Shown here piece after piece: positions 22,350-34,400 of a DNA stretch of 64,000 nucleotides. How positions within the stretch are numbered: the stretch's first letter is position 1; each line of letters opens with the position of its first letter. The notes under the pieces are model-generated. The model saw only the letters and a program-made list of their open reading frames with translations. It did not search any database and had not been told where the DNA came from. This DNA comes from Actinostola sp. cb2023 (Eukaryota > Cnidaria > Anthozoa > Actiniaria > Actinostolidae): NCBI GenBank assembly GCA_033675265.1, contig JAUJYZ010000846.1, positions 62,001 to 126,000 of the forward strand, written 5' to 3'. The translations under genes and the position numbers were made by a program.

Positions 22350-25300
22350 CTAGCAAAATAACCTTGGGATAGGTGTGACTACAAGTGTGTCCACAGTACT
22401 TGATTTAACAAAACAAGCAGCAAATGTGTTTGAAATTCTCTGAGCTGGCATGAAGACTGAATCACTGGGATTTTCCAATGGTTTGTCCATCCATTCTTGG
22501 CAAGGTTTCTCATAAACACTAGATGAAGTAAGGCTTCGATACCATGAAACACAGGCAATGATGTGTGGCTTGGTAGTACCATTAATGGTGATACAGTGTA
22601 ACATGTAAAACTTGACTTGTCCTGGTCTAGGATATAGAGATGTTTCAATTGTACCATTGTCAGTAGTCCAAGAAGCCATAATTCTTGATGATCTGGAATT
22701 CTTGCTTTGTTTTTTTGATCCAAACTTTTCAGATCCCAGACATACATGAGAATATTTTCTTGCCACATTTGATAATGAATTGAGATCAATGTCTATGCTA
22801 GGATACAGTGCCTTTTAACAATTTAGAAGTAGAAGTAGATCATCCTGTCTATTACCATGCGTTGATACAGCTTTGGAAGTGTTACTAATGACAAATCGCT
22901 CCAGTCAATTTGCTCAAGGTTATAACAGGAGGAACTTTTAGAAAAGAAGATGGCATTAATAGTACTGACGTTTTCTGTGCTATCATCAATACATTGTTGA
23001 AAAAATGGAAGGAATTGTTCTTTAAATTATGTGGCTTTGGTACATTCCAAACAAACTTTCCTACGATTAGTTTCCTTATTAATCATATTCATTTTGAAAT
23101 CACTAGTAAATCCTGCAATCTGATTGGCTAAAAATGGTGCGATTAAATCATTAATTGCACTATTTTGGATCATTAATTGCACCAATTTTTTATTTTTTTT
23201 ATTTTCGCACAGAAACTCTAATTTTATTAAATTCAAACGATTCTTCATAAAAAGTAATTTGTAATTTAGAATGAAAGAGTTGTATTTCAGGCATCAAAAT
23301 TATTCTTATTATTGCAACTTACCACCTAAATATAACGAGTGTATTTGAAAAGATTTCAAAATGAATATGATTAATAGGTAATTGAACTTCGTGTAGTGCA
23401 ATTTTGGTCTGAAATCATACTCGTGATAACAAATTGCGTTCTATTACCATTATTAATTGAACTTCAATAGATCGTCCATTAGTCGACGTGGCTCCTAATA
23501 TGCCATTAAAGCGTTCAAAACTAAAACACCAGAAGGCATGTACTGGACCAAAGTCTAATACACATTCCTTTAAATGGCAGTGTAGGTGCATATTAATAGT
23601 TACACTGTTTCTTCCAAATACTTTCTCAAAGTCCTTTCCAAACTTGACAAACAGTCTACCTGCTCTAGCGATATCATCCTTTGATATCACAGGACTAGCA
23701 TTGTACTGACAAGCAAGGACAAATGTTTGCCAGCACTTTAAATGGGCTTCTGGGATTAAGTCCTTTAAGCAATACATTGAAAGAATCAATGTCCAGTTTT
23801 TCCATTGGGATGCTGTGTAACAGCCAAAATTCGATGCTATCCTGTGCGGGAGCCTTCCAAATCCTGTAGGAACATCTACAGAGAGTATTTTTTGTTCCAG
23901 TTTTTCCAATGTTTTTTTTGTCCAGTATCTCAGTTGTAACCCATAGCTTGAAGATATGTTTGGCTGTACCTAAAAACAAGTTATGCATGGGATCTATAGC
24001 AGTAAATCTGACCGCACTGAAGTATTCTAGTTCAAGGAGACTGCTATAATATACTCCCATCTTTTTTGCAAGTTCTTCATGCTTTGTTTTGTTTGGAGCA
24101 TTTTTTACTTTTAATGCATTGATACGGTGAGTTGTGTCATCACGGGGAGGGAGGCCAGTTTTGAACATCAAATCCAGAATAGTCAGTTTTCTCAGCAAAT
24201 GAACTGGGGAAGAATTTAAAACATTTGGAGCATGCTCTGTGTGCTGCATGACCTTTAAATCCACAAAGTTTTCGAGAAGCAGGTATATCAGATGATGCCA
24301 TTAGTAATGCTGCACGATGGACCAAAGATGTATTGCTTGCACTTGTTTGTAACTTTACACCTTTCCAAAGAACCTTTAATTCATCAACAATAGGGTTTAA
24401 GAAACAGTTCAATGTTTTTGGCTCTTTTTTCATTTCTGGTATTATTCCTGCAATTATTACATTCTCCCATCGAAATCTCTCTTCTCTTGGTAAGTTTAAA
24501 AGTACCATATATATCACTCCAACAGATCTGTCTTTCCTTCTCTTGTATGGTTGAAACCAATCAACATTAATGCCAAGCGCAAAGTTTCGTTCAGATTTCA
24601 GAAAATCTCTCCCATTAACAATCTGAAAGTCTCTCCAGATTTGTCCATCATAAATATCAGCCATGAATCCAGGGTCAACTTGCCTTTTTCTCCATTTTTC
24701 GCATAACTCTGGGATTCCAGGCCTTTTCAAAAGATTCTCCAACTGGTTTATGATACTGTTAAAGCAGTAAATTTTAAAAGGATAAAAAACAGCTTGATTA
24801 TTTCCAGCCACATACTTTCTTACCAGTACTGCTCCACATTCTTTCAGTCTTCCTTTTCGGAATGGTTTGTTTGAGCATCTCTTTGCTTCAATCCCACCAC
24901 CAATTTGAACTGTGCAGTTATCTAGATGATACAGTTTGGTACAACTTGGACAAACAGCATACTTGGTAAAGTTGTCACGGTCAAGTTTTACAAATTGTCG
25001 AAGAAGATAAAGAGAACTTGGAAAGATTACGGTCATCTCAATCAGATACTCATTGTTGGATGACACACCAACTGTGTGTAAGAACTGGAACATAAAGCGA
25101 AGAAGCCAGCCTCTCAAGTCCATTGTCACTAAGCTTACAGGTTGCTTGCCAAAACAGCAGAAAATAGACAAACCAGGACACCAAAGAAGATACAGCTTGC
25201 TTGATCGAATTCTTGCCTCTAGGCTCAGGCAAAGGCTCATCATTTGCAGCAACATCCTGTAGAATATCTTCAACATTGTCATTCCACATCATTGGTCCCC

Positions 25301-25350
25301 CTTCTAAATCACTTTCACTATCACTGCAAGTGCTGGCTCCATCAGAAGGA
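22350..25350 (-). pseudogene. CACTA transposase (Tnp2 type), broken
   Basis: Read on the minus strand, the gene runs from an acidic leader (NLQSPSDGASTCSDSESDLE) through SWFVYFLLFWQ and a Cys-rich module (YAVCPSCTKLYHLD). Then come NVDWFQPYKRR, GHAAHRACSKCF, the Tnp2 hallmark DPMHNLFLGTAKH, NMHLHCHLKECVLDFGP with FSFERFNGILG, and a C-terminal domain (HIIACVSWYR). This order matches CACTA/EnSpm transposases, which cut at CACTA-type ends. The frame changes near 25113, near 24140 and near 23900, and the C-terminal block at 22350-22770 is separated by non-coding sequence that may be an intron. The 5' end abuts the truncated foldback at 25351, so the start is lost. It is a decayed copy. Confidence 0.85.
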
Positions 25351-25716
25351 GACTGCAAGTTGCGCGGCATTATTTTTATGGTCAGTTTTTAGGCCGCGCA
25401 ACTTGCAGTCGAGAGATTTTTTTAAAACCCGGCAGACAAAATTATGACAATCTATTTAACAAGAATCTGAAGTTTCGTAGAAATCGTACGATTTTTGAGC
25501 GAGCAGGAGGACAATATTATGAAAAACCACTGTTAGAAAATCGGCCCGTAACGGCAAACGCGACTGAAAAATAAAATTTTGAATACACCCTTAAAAGCCT
25601 ACATGTTTGAGTTATTACATGTGTTAAATGCAGAAATATCCGAGTGTTTTTGACGCGATACGAGCGAGTTTAAAAAATCACAGAATGCACTCGCAATTAT
25701 GTTGGAGTCACCTTAA
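25351..25716. mobile_element. Foldback element A, left-truncated copy
   Basis: This matches the centre and right arm of the palindrome at 11277-11957, from GACTGCAAGTTGCGCGGC to TTGGAGTCACCTTAA, with few differences. The left arm is missing, and the break coincides with the outer edge of the inner hairpin. It sits exactly at the 5' end of the broken CACTA transposase. Confidence 0.85.
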
Positions 25717-25737
25717 ATAAACAGTTATTTATTTATT

Positions 25738-25782
25738 GCTGCCGCTGCGAGCGAGCCTGAAGCGAGCGAGCAAGGCAGCTCT
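25738..25782. repeat. GC-rich dispersed repeat, copy 1
   Basis: The block GCTGCCGCTGCGAGCGAGCC followed by TGAAGCGAGCGAGCAAGG stands out from the AT-rich surroundings. It recurs with few changes at 56923-56966. Confidence 0.7.
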
Positions 25783-25904
25783 CTAATCGACAATATTGAA
25801 AATAATTGAAAATAATTATTTATGTCCAATGACCTAGACTTTGTTGTTGTTGTCATTCAGTGCTGCAAATGTGACTTATAGCTTAGTTGCATGTCCTTAT
25901 TTAG

Positions 25905-25978
25905 AATGATTTTCGCAAGTGGTACAAGACATTGAAGGATGCACATGAGAAAAAGAAAGGATTCAATGTGAATGAAAG
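25905..25978 (+). CDS. CACTA second gene, exon 1
   Basis: The exon lies between a TTATTTAG acceptor and a GTAACA donor and encodes NDFRKWYKTLKDAHEKKKGF. It joins in phase to the exon at 26217 (NER/ISSSANQ). A start codon exon must lie upstream and was not found; the truncated foldback and CACTA transposase start lie there. It belongs to the plus-strand accessory protein of the CACTA element. Confidence 0.45.
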
Positions 25979-26216
25979 GTAACATTTTTTTGAATGCTGC
26001 AGTCTGACTCTGACCTATATAATGTTCACTATAATATATTCTTTACCCACTGCTTAGCTTGTTTAGCTTTCTAGTTATTCTAAGCGTGCAGTACTCTTAT
26101 CTCTATTATAAATATAAATATTATTATTTACTATATTTTTCATTTGTAATCGTTTTCTGATGAGTAAATACAAATTGTTGATGTTGTTGTTTACTTGATT
26201 TTCCTTTTTTTTCCAG

Positions 26217-26323
26217 GATCAGCTCATCAGCAAACCAAGTCCTAATAGCAATGGTGATACAAGCAGTACAAGATGAGCACAAAGGTGCAGAAAATTGCCG
26301 ATGGTTACAGGCACAACTCAAGG
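26217..26323 (+). CDS. CACTA second gene, exon 2
   Basis: The exon follows TTTTTTTTCCAG and ends at GTAAGT. It encodes ISSSANQVLIAMVIQAVQDE, then ENCRWLQAQLK. No named domain. Its position opposite the transposase and its small helical nature fit the DNA-binding accessory protein found in two-gene CACTA elements. Confidence 0.45.
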
Positions 26324-26505
26324 GTAAGTTAATGATTGTTCTATGATATTATTATTGGTCAGCTTGCCATCCATAACCTATGTTATAGTAGTTTAGCAAG
26401 GAAATTAATCTTTGTTATTCGTAGTAGCAAAAATAATACTCAAGTAATGCTAGTACAAGAGATATCTAACTTTCTTGCGAAAATAAATGCTGTCTTCAGT
26501 TCCCC

Positions 26506-28366
26506 TTTAATTCTGTTCTGGAGAATTTGAATCTTGACTGCATTAATAATAGAGGGTATTAAGTATAGCGAGTGATTCTGTTCTGGAGAATTTGAATCTT
26601 GACCGCATTAATAATAGAGGGTATTAAGTATAGCGAGTGATTCTGTTCTGGAGAATTTGAATATTGACCGCATTAATAATAGAGGGTATTAAGTATAGCG
26701 AGTGATTCTGTTCTGGAGAATTTGAATATTGACCGCATTAATAATAGAGGGTATTAAGTATAGCGAGTGATTCTGTTCTGGAGAATTTGAATTGTGACCG
26801 CATTAATAATAGAGGGTATTAAGTATAGCGAGTGATTCTGTTCTGGAGAATTTGAATTGTGACCGCATTAATAATAGAGGGTATTAAGTATAGCGAGTGA
26901 TTCTGTTCTGGAGAATTTGAATCGTGACCACATTAATAATAGAGGGTATTAAGTATAGCGAGTGATTCTGTTCTGCAGAATTTGATTCATGACCGCATTA
27001 ATAATAGAGGGTATTAAGTATAGCGAATGATTCTGTTCTGGAGAATTTGATTCATGATCGCATTAATAATAGAGGGTATTAAGTATAGCGAGTGATTCTG
27101 TTCTGGAGAATTTGATTCATGACCGCATTAATAATAGAGGGCATTAATAATAGAGGGTATTAAGTATAGCGAGTGATTCTGTTCTGGAGAATTTGAATCT
27201 TGACCGCATTAATAATAGAGGGTATTAAGTATAGCAAGTGATTCTGTTCTGGAGAATTTGATTCATGACCGCATTAATAATAGAGGGTATTTAAAAGTAT
27301 AGCGAGTGATTCTGTTCTGGAGAATTTGAATCGTGACCGCATTAATAATAGAGGGTATTAAGTATAGCGAGTGATTCTGTTCTGGAGAATTTGATTCATG
27401 ACCGCATTAATAATAGAGGGTATTAAGTATAGCGAGTGATTCTGTTCTGGAGAATTTGATTCATGACCGCATTAATAATAGAGGGTATTAAGTATAGCGA
27501 GTGATTCTGTTCTGGAGAATTTGATTCATGACCGCATTAATAATAGAGGGCATTAATAATAGAGGGTATTAAGTATAGCGAGTATTCTGTTCTGGAGAAT
27601 TTGAATCTTGACCGCATTAATAATAGAGGGTATTAAGTATAGCAAGTGATTCTGTTCTGGAGAATTTGATTCATGACTGCATTAATAATAGAGGGTATTA
27701 AGTATAGCGAGTGATTCTGTTCTGGAGAATTTGATTCATGACCGCATTAATAATAGAGGGTATTAAGTATAGCGAGTGATTCTGTTCTGGAGAATTTGAT
27801 TCATGACCGCATTAATAATAGAGGGTATTAAGTATAGCGAGTGATTCTGTTCTGGAGAATTTGAATCGTGACCGCATTAATAATAGAGGGTATTAAGTAT
27901 AGCGAGTGATTCTGTTCTGGATAATTTGATTCATGACCGCATTAATAATAGAGGGTATTAAGTATAGCGAGTGATTCTGTTCTGGAGAATTTGATTCATG
28001 ACCGCATTAATAATAGAGGGTATTAAGTATAGCGAGTGATTCTGTTCTGGAGAATTTGATTCATGACCGCATTAATAATAGAGGGCATTAATAATAGAGG
28101 GTATTAAGTATAGCGAGTATTCTGTTCTGGAGAATTTGAATCTTGACCGCATTAATAATAGAGGGTATTAAGTATAGCAAGTGATTCTGTTCTGGAGAAT
28201 TTGATTCATGACTGCATTAATAATAGAGGGTATTAAGTATAGCGAGTGATTCTGTTCTGGAGAATTTGATTCATGACCGCATTAATAATAGAGGGTATTA
28301 AGTATAGCGAGTGATTCTGTTCTGGAGAATTTGATTCATGACTGCTTAACAGAGGGCCACTTTATA
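26506..28366. repeat. 65-bp minisatellite, about 28 copies
   Basis: A head-to-tail array with unit GAGAATTTGAATCTTGACCG, CATTAATAATAGAGGGTATT, AAGTATAGCGAGTGATTCTG, TTCTG. Copies differ mainly at the TTGAAT/TTGATT and CTTG/CGTG/CATG positions. Three copies carry an extra 18-bp GCATTAATAATAGAGGG insertion, and a multi-unit block including it is itself repeated, a sign of higher-order amplification. The array fills the intron between exons 2 and 3 of the CACTA second gene. Confidence 0.95.
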
Positions 28367-28489
28367 GAGGTTTGACTGTATCTGCTATATACTTTCAACC
28401 TTTTTTGCAATCTTTGTATTAAAAAATTATTCTATGATTACCGTATTACTCAAGAAAATGTAGATGATTATAATTATTTTTAATTCTAG

Positions 28490-28601
28490 GTGCAGCAGCA
28501 ACCTACTTTTCAGGTCTATTTGTGATGATGCAAAAAGAAAGCGGAATGGTACAAAGATGCAGCATGCTACCTTGTGCAGAAGACAAGGACGAGTTAGAGA
28601 T
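28490..28601 (+). CDS. CACTA second gene, exon 3
   Basis: Between a TAATTCTAG acceptor and a GTAAGT donor, the useful frame encodes a basic segment (DDAKRKRNGTKMQHATLCRR, then QGRVRD). That frame continues in phase into the exon at 29559. The phase against exon 2 does not match, which implies a missing small exon, an alternative acceptor near 28514 or an indel. Confidence 0.4.
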
Positions 28602-28663
28602 GTAAGTATTCTTACATTGTTACTTATATGTGTTACTCACAGTAATGCCATTACATTTTCATT

Positions 28664-29128
28664 TTAAAGTGCCTCTAATAAATAATACAATATTTTGTGA
28701 ATCTGTTCTTCCTGATGTGCATAATATGATGGTTTAATATTTCTAAATTTGAGCCTTGCTTTTCAGAGTTATAGAGGTTTGAAATCTCAATATGCAAATT
28801 GATGACGTCTAACCAGGCTTTTGCCATAGCTTATTTAGACTTGTTCAAGAATAACTTATTTTTTGAAATGGGGAAAAAGTTATAAAATCATTTATAAAGA
28901 CTGAAAATATTCTGTAAATTTTCAAATGTCATGCAATAATTAGCACAAGGGCGTTTTTGTATAATAAATGAAGCCTGGGTAGACGTCATCAAATTTGCAT
29001 ATTGAGATTTCAAACCTCTATAACTCATAAACACAAGGTTCAAATTTAGAAATATTAAACCATCATATTATACACATCAGGAAGAACTGATTCACAAACT
29101 ATTGTATTATTTATTAGGGGCACTTTAA
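28664..29128. mobile_element. TTAA palindromic MITE in CACTA intron
   Basis: The 465-bp palindrome begins TTAAAGTGCCTCTAATAAAT and ends ATTTATTAGGGGCACTTTAA. The arms of about 190 bp include a TGACGTCT/AGACGTCA pair. TTAA is present at both ends. Non-coding; it shares the TTAAAGTGCC terminus with the MITE at 49638-50067. Confidence 0.85.
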
Positions 29129-29558
29129 GTTAGCTCAGGGACCCTAGTTTCCACATTAAGGCCCTATCACACAACACAATTTTTATTGCACTGTGCAACG
29201 TAACGCTGCGATATCAGAGCATTGCAACTTGCTTTGTAATAATTTGTAGTTGCATTGCAAGTTGCAGAGGGTGGGTGTTGCAAGTAAAACTTTTGTCGCT
29301 TTCAGACCGTCTGTAAAATACATTTATTTGGGAAATCCTTTGTGTTGTTGCTGTTTTGTCCCCCTCTAGCGACCATGATCCTTAGCGTTTAAACAATAGA
29401 TTGTTTTGATTTGACGTCATAGTGGTATAGGGCAATTGACACCAAGCAATAGACGTGGTATACCTAATCTTGATAATTTATTTCAATTAATGAACTATAT
29501 ATTATTGTATGAATACACTGTACAGTGGCTCAACATAAATTATTTTTTCCTTTTTCAG

Positions 29559-29966
29559 AAGCTTCAAAGGAGACTTAAAGGTCTCAACCTGGTGTCTGAT
29601 TGGACACAACAGCGAGCTGAGGCAGTGAAAGCTGTCCTTTCTCCAGAATATATAAGTAGCGATGAGAGTGACATAAGTGAAGATGAGGCCGGCCCAATAC
29701 TTCGAGGGTATAAAACTAAGTTACTATCGTGGGAAAGATCAAGGCTGGCTAAAGTCAAAAAGGAGCTTGATGATACATACTACAAAAGTTTAACAAGAAG
29801 GACAAGGGCATCAGTACTTCAAAGAACGAGACACCCAGATGGCTCAAGCAGACCACCCCCAACAGATGCACCAAGCTGGGTGGTAAGGGTGCCACCACCT
29901 GTCCACACCTCAACTCCGCAGAGGGCCGTTCCATTTGATTCCACTGCTCTTTCCCCAGTATTTTAA
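29559..29966 (+). CDS. CACTA second gene, last exon
   Basis: After a TTCCTTTTTCAG acceptor the exon is open to a TAA stop at 29964. It encodes KLQRRLKGLNLVSDWTQQRA, an acidic SSDESDISEDEAGP stretch, the basic helix SWERSRLAKVKKELDDTYYK and a Pro-rich tail ending TALSPVF. The combination of basic helices and an acidic patch suits a nucleic-acid-binding partner of the transposase. I recognise similar proteins only as unnamed companions of animal EnSpm elements. Confidence 0.6.
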   Translation, partial: KLQRRLKGLNLVSDWTQQRAEAVKAVLSPEYISSDESDISEDEAGPILRGYKTKLLSWERSRLAKVKKELDDTYYKSLTRRTRASVLQRTRHPDGSSRPPPTDAPSWVVRVPPPVHTSTPQRAVPFDSTALSPVF

Positions 29967-30524
29967 TTTATTTTTTTATATATATTTTGGTACAATTTTT
30001 AATTACATGTGTTAATTATTTATTCCATTTACAAATTTTACTTTACTAAAATACTCACAGGAATCATTACAGATATCGCTCTCACTCCATATTTACATTC
30101 GTCAGGATGAATCACCATACATTTTTATAAAAAATTCACAGTTACAGTTGAAATGATATTAATTTTATTCAATATGATATTTATTGTTGTAATACATTTT
30201 TAGGTTGTACAGTAATTTGCCATAATTATCTCATTTAGCAAAGAGTAGTTAACGTTAGTTATTTATGACCATATTTTGAACTTCACATGGTTATGCTTTT
30301 TAAATTAATTATATTTGGTATTTTAGTGGTGCAAATGTGCAAGCATCATTTTAGTGTGTATATAAAAATATTTCAATTTTATTGATATTACATGTAAATT
30401 TCACTTGTTGTAGGAATTATCCTAATAAAAAAATTATAAGTTCAAATGTTTGTTAGATTTCTAGCTAGTAATACTTAAGCGAAGCATTTTTACCAGTAAA
30501 TTGTGATAATTTGCGGATTGCGTA
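29967..30524. other. AT-rich 3' flank of CACTA second gene
   Basis: No gene is seen. AATAAA-like polyadenylation signals are frequent in this AT-rich stretch, but none can be singled out. Confidence 0.35.
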
Positions 30525-30990
30525 AGGGTAAGTTGGGTAAGTTTACGTTAAAGATAACGCTTAAATTAAGCGTTTTGTTTGCGTAATGCGCTAATTTACA
30601 TCTGAAGCTATTAAATTTAGCGTAAAGGTCACGGAATTGACACGTTTAAGTAACAACGTGATACGTAAAGTAGATGTAATCTTGATTATACACTACTTTA
30701 CTGCTTGCGTAAAGAAGATGTAATCTTATACTATACGCTACTTTACTGCTTGTGTAAAGAAGATGTAATCTTATACTATACGCTACTTTACTGCTTGCGT
30801 AAAGAAGATGTAATCTTATACTATACGCTACTTTACTGCTTGCGTAAAGTTAGCGTTAAAGTGTCTCACTACGTCAGCTTTACGCAACCATGAAAAGTAC
30901 GCGTAAATCTGAACTTTACGATACGTAATTGTAGCGTAAAGTAGTTTAAAGGGTCCATTAAGTAAGCTTAACGCAGGCTTTAATTGAAGG
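30525..30990. repeat. CACTA right subterminal repeats with 45-bp tandem array
   Basis: GCGTAAAG/CTTTACGC motifs are dense here. From about 30666 to 30855 a 45-bp unit (TACTTTACTGCTTGCGTAAA, then GAAGATGTAATC) is repeated about four times with near identity. Confidence 0.8.
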
Positions 30991-31412
30991 TAAATCTCAA
31001 TTTTTGTGCTGTGACTGTTTCTGCGAGAATATTGGGAATTGGTACCAACAATCTAAATACACAACAGAACTCTCAACTTTTTTGCCATTTTCTTCAACAT
31101 TCTTGTACTTTTTTATCAAACTGGCCAATAGTTTCAGTATATCGCAATGTTTTCAACACCAAAGTGGAGGAAACATTAAATTTTCAGATTGTTTTATTTA
31201 TTTAGTTTGAATTAACCTATGCTCACAGCCGTGCACCATAAAAAGTTTGCAACTTGATTGGTACAAATGTACATGTACATGTATTACTAGGCGTGCATCA
31301 TACAAAATGAAATCACGAGTTCTTAGGATGTTACCAATGATTACATTATAAAAATATATGTTCAAATCTATGTTTTACTGAAACTGTTTAAATGTCTTTG
31401 TCTTACACAGGC

Positions 31413-34400
31413 ATGCCAACAAGCCCTCCATCTTCAGAGAGCAATAATTTTTATTATCTCTGAAAGTGAGATAGACAAAAAGGTTGTTTTGTTTGTAAGG
31501 TACATGTACCTGACGTATATAATGACCAAATTCCCTTGATTATTTACAAATTTTGTATTTACTGCAAAATTGTACACTGATCAACATGCTGTGGTCACTT
31601 CCAGGTTTCTTAGTTCGCTGTCAAAGGAATTGGAAATAGAGTGCTTTCCCCTTTTGCTGTTTGCAGAACGAGGAACGTTCGCAAGCAATGACAGTGAGTA
31701 TATATTTTATATTGCAAAATGTACATACAACTACATGTACATGTACATGCATGATACAGTCAATCCAAAAAAAGGTTGTCCAGAATATATACACATATAT
31801 ACATGTATATAACTATCGCGTGACCGTATATACGGAATACATTAACTCCAGGTTCTCTTATTGATAATCAGCTTTTGGCTACCATTATTCAGTATAAAAT
31901 CAACACTTTAAGTAGCGGTCCAGCTAAGAGGTAGGCAGAATAACAATAGGCTGCGCCAATTTTGTCCGTTAATGACCTTCATTTTAATCCGATAATCTCA
32001 TTAATGTGAAGGTTATGATTGGACAATAAGCCAAAAAGCGCGAAATTTGAATTCGTTTTTCGATTTTCATGATCAAGAAGATTATTTTCAAATTCGTTTT
32101 TATCGCTATAGATAATAAATGTCTTTTATATAAACATATTTTAATGTGAACAAAATTGTATGTGTCATTTATCTGTAATTGAGCGAAACAACTGTTGTGA
32201 TGGAAATTAGAGAATTCCGTACTGGGACATATCAGTTAACAGTGCTGACATCATAATAGAAATGTCAAACTTGATGACTAACAGTACTATTTTTGTGGCC
32301 GTAATCTGAACCAAACAAAACACATTGGTTTCATACCGTAGCAGTTCGCGATTATTCAGAGCTATAATATACATAAACCTAGGTAAAAGATAATTTCTGG
32401 TATAAATGCTTTCTAAATGCTGATAAACTGTAAGAATACGTAGTAATTTTGAAGAGTTGTCGCTATTTCAATAACATGAGATTTGAGATGGCGTCTTGGA
32501 GTGACGTCACATAACGATTCCTTCAAATACAATAGGTTTGACACATACGATTTTGCCCACATTTGGCTAGGTGAGACTTATATGGTTAGGCTACGAGCCG
32601 ACACTTTAAATTCGGTATAAAATCGTTTCAATGTTGTAGTATCTACGGATTTCGAGATCTCAGCCAATAGGAAAGACGTATTTAATTAGATAATTGGATA
32701 AGTTGTTGAGTGATCCTTATTTACTTTTGGCGTAGCACGGCCTACTTCTTAGCTGGACTGCTACTTAAGACCTTTTTAACCTTTTGTATGTGTTCGGTAT
32801 ATGCGGTCACGTGATAGTTATATGTGTATATATAATATATTCTGGACAACCTTTTTTGGATTGACTGTATATTTGCAACCATGTATATCATTTAATTTTC
32901 TGATAATTTAAAAAATGTATTTTCATACATGCACATGCACGTATATTATTATGCAATCTATGCAATCTGTGATTGTATGATTATTTATCATCTCTGAACC
33001 ACTCCCAAGACAATACTCTATTTTATTACAACAATAATATCCATTTATTATTGTTTACCATTGGTGTTACATTCCATCCATTATTCTTCCTATGTCGCTA
33101 TTCTAAAGTCTTAAAGGTTTCAGTCTGTCAAAGCCGAAAGCTCCTACATTAAAAACCTCCAAACCAGAGATCGCCTTATCCATTATGCTTAATCCTGGTT
33201 ACAGTTCTATTTTCAATTTATTTATCATGTTTCTTACATATACTGGATATAATAATAATGTCTGAGCCATGTTGTATTTTCCCTTACATTGCAGTATTTG
33301 TTAGATTTGCATTGGAGGAGACTACCTGCAGTGTTGTCATTTGCTGCCCATGCGATGCATTTTCCAAGTTGAAGGTGGTAACAGCTCAAACAAGTGAGTA
33401 TTATGAAAAGATGATGATGATAGTTGCATGATTGATGGCGAAGACGATCATATATATAAATTTGTTATCTCCATAAAATGTTTGTATGTACACAGTCCCC
33501 TTTTTATTATTAAATCAACCAATTTTATTTGACATCAAGTAAAGGAATTTACTCCAGCTATAGTAATAATTTAAATAATAATATAGTCTTTCCCGTTTGA
33601 TAAGACATTGCAGGCAATCAAAACAGACATCTTGTCAATGAGGTGAGAAATACATATGTATTATGTTTCATAATAGAAAGATAAGTTATACATATAAATG
33701 AATAAAGAAGCAATAACCCCATGTTAAACACACATCAACCACTGCAGAAAAATCTGAGCCCCAGGTGGGAAACGATAGTAATATAGCACTGAAATCCATC
33801 AGTGACATGACATATACTGAAATCCATCAGTTACTACATGTTTATGTCAGAATTATGTATGATGCGGGAATACATCAGTGCTATATCACACTCAACCCTC
33901 AGATAATCAGAAGAGTTTCCAGTAGCTCAGTGGTAGAGCAACCGTCTGGAAAATCGGTAGGTCATTCGTTTCCCACCTGGGGCTTTTTCGGCAGTGGTTG
34001 ATGTGTGTTTAACGTGGGGTTATTGCTTCTTTATGTTTCATAATACAGCTGTATCATGCCATATAAAGTAGATACAGTATGTACTGCTCATTCTGCAGAC
34101 CCTACAGGTTATGTATACAACCTTATTGAAACCAAAACGTTTTATTGGCTAATGCTGTCATCAATCACCTGTTTACAATGCTAATAGCAACACTATTGTT
34201 CTTACTAGGAGAACAGCTCAACAGACACGTCTTTTATGTGATGTGAGTATGATATCATTTCAATCAAAACAAATAATGTAAGAGAATAATGTTGTTAATA
34301 TTGTTTGTCAACAGCCACAACATGTCCCTGACAATGCTGAAAAAGAGGTTAGTATGTACCGTAGTATAAATTTCATTATACACCCATTTTTTTCAGGGTA

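Larger units (their letters stand above)
16884..31013. mobile_element. CACTA (EnSpm) transposon, 14.1 kb, with nested insertions
   Basis: The left end CACAGCACAAAAATCGAGAC and the right end, which read inward is CACAGCACAAAAATTGAGAT, form terminal inverted repeats of about 28 bp with few mismatches. They are flanked by a perfect 3-bp target duplication, ACT (16881-16883 and 31014-31016). Both ends carry clustered GCGTAAAG-like subterminal repeats. Inside are a Tnp2-type transposase on the minus strand and a second spliced gene on the plus strand. A 3-bp duplication, subterminal repeats and two genes are the hallmarks of the CACTA superfamily. The unit is swollen by a 4.0-kb TTAA palindrome, a truncated foldback, a TTAA MITE and a minisatellite. 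The transposase is broken, so the copy is not autonomous. Confidence 0.9.

Noticed and set aside
22379..22789. 136-codon minus frame overlapping the transposase C terminus
   Set aside because: Shadow of the frame at 22350-22766, which carries the family-like HIIACVSWYR motif.
26506..28366. Possible CRISPR-like array
   Set aside because: The 65-bp units are contiguous without unique spacers and lie in a spliced animal gene; it is a minisatellite.
29156..29440. A further TTAA MITE (TTAAGGCCCTATCACAC with a distant inverted partner)
   Set aside because: The candidate right end (GTGGTATAGGGCAATTGA) matches only partly and lacks TTAA; too weak to list.
33921..33985. A true tRNA gene
   Set aside because: The A box is good, but the anticodon arm, B box and acceptor stem do not form a convincing tRNA.
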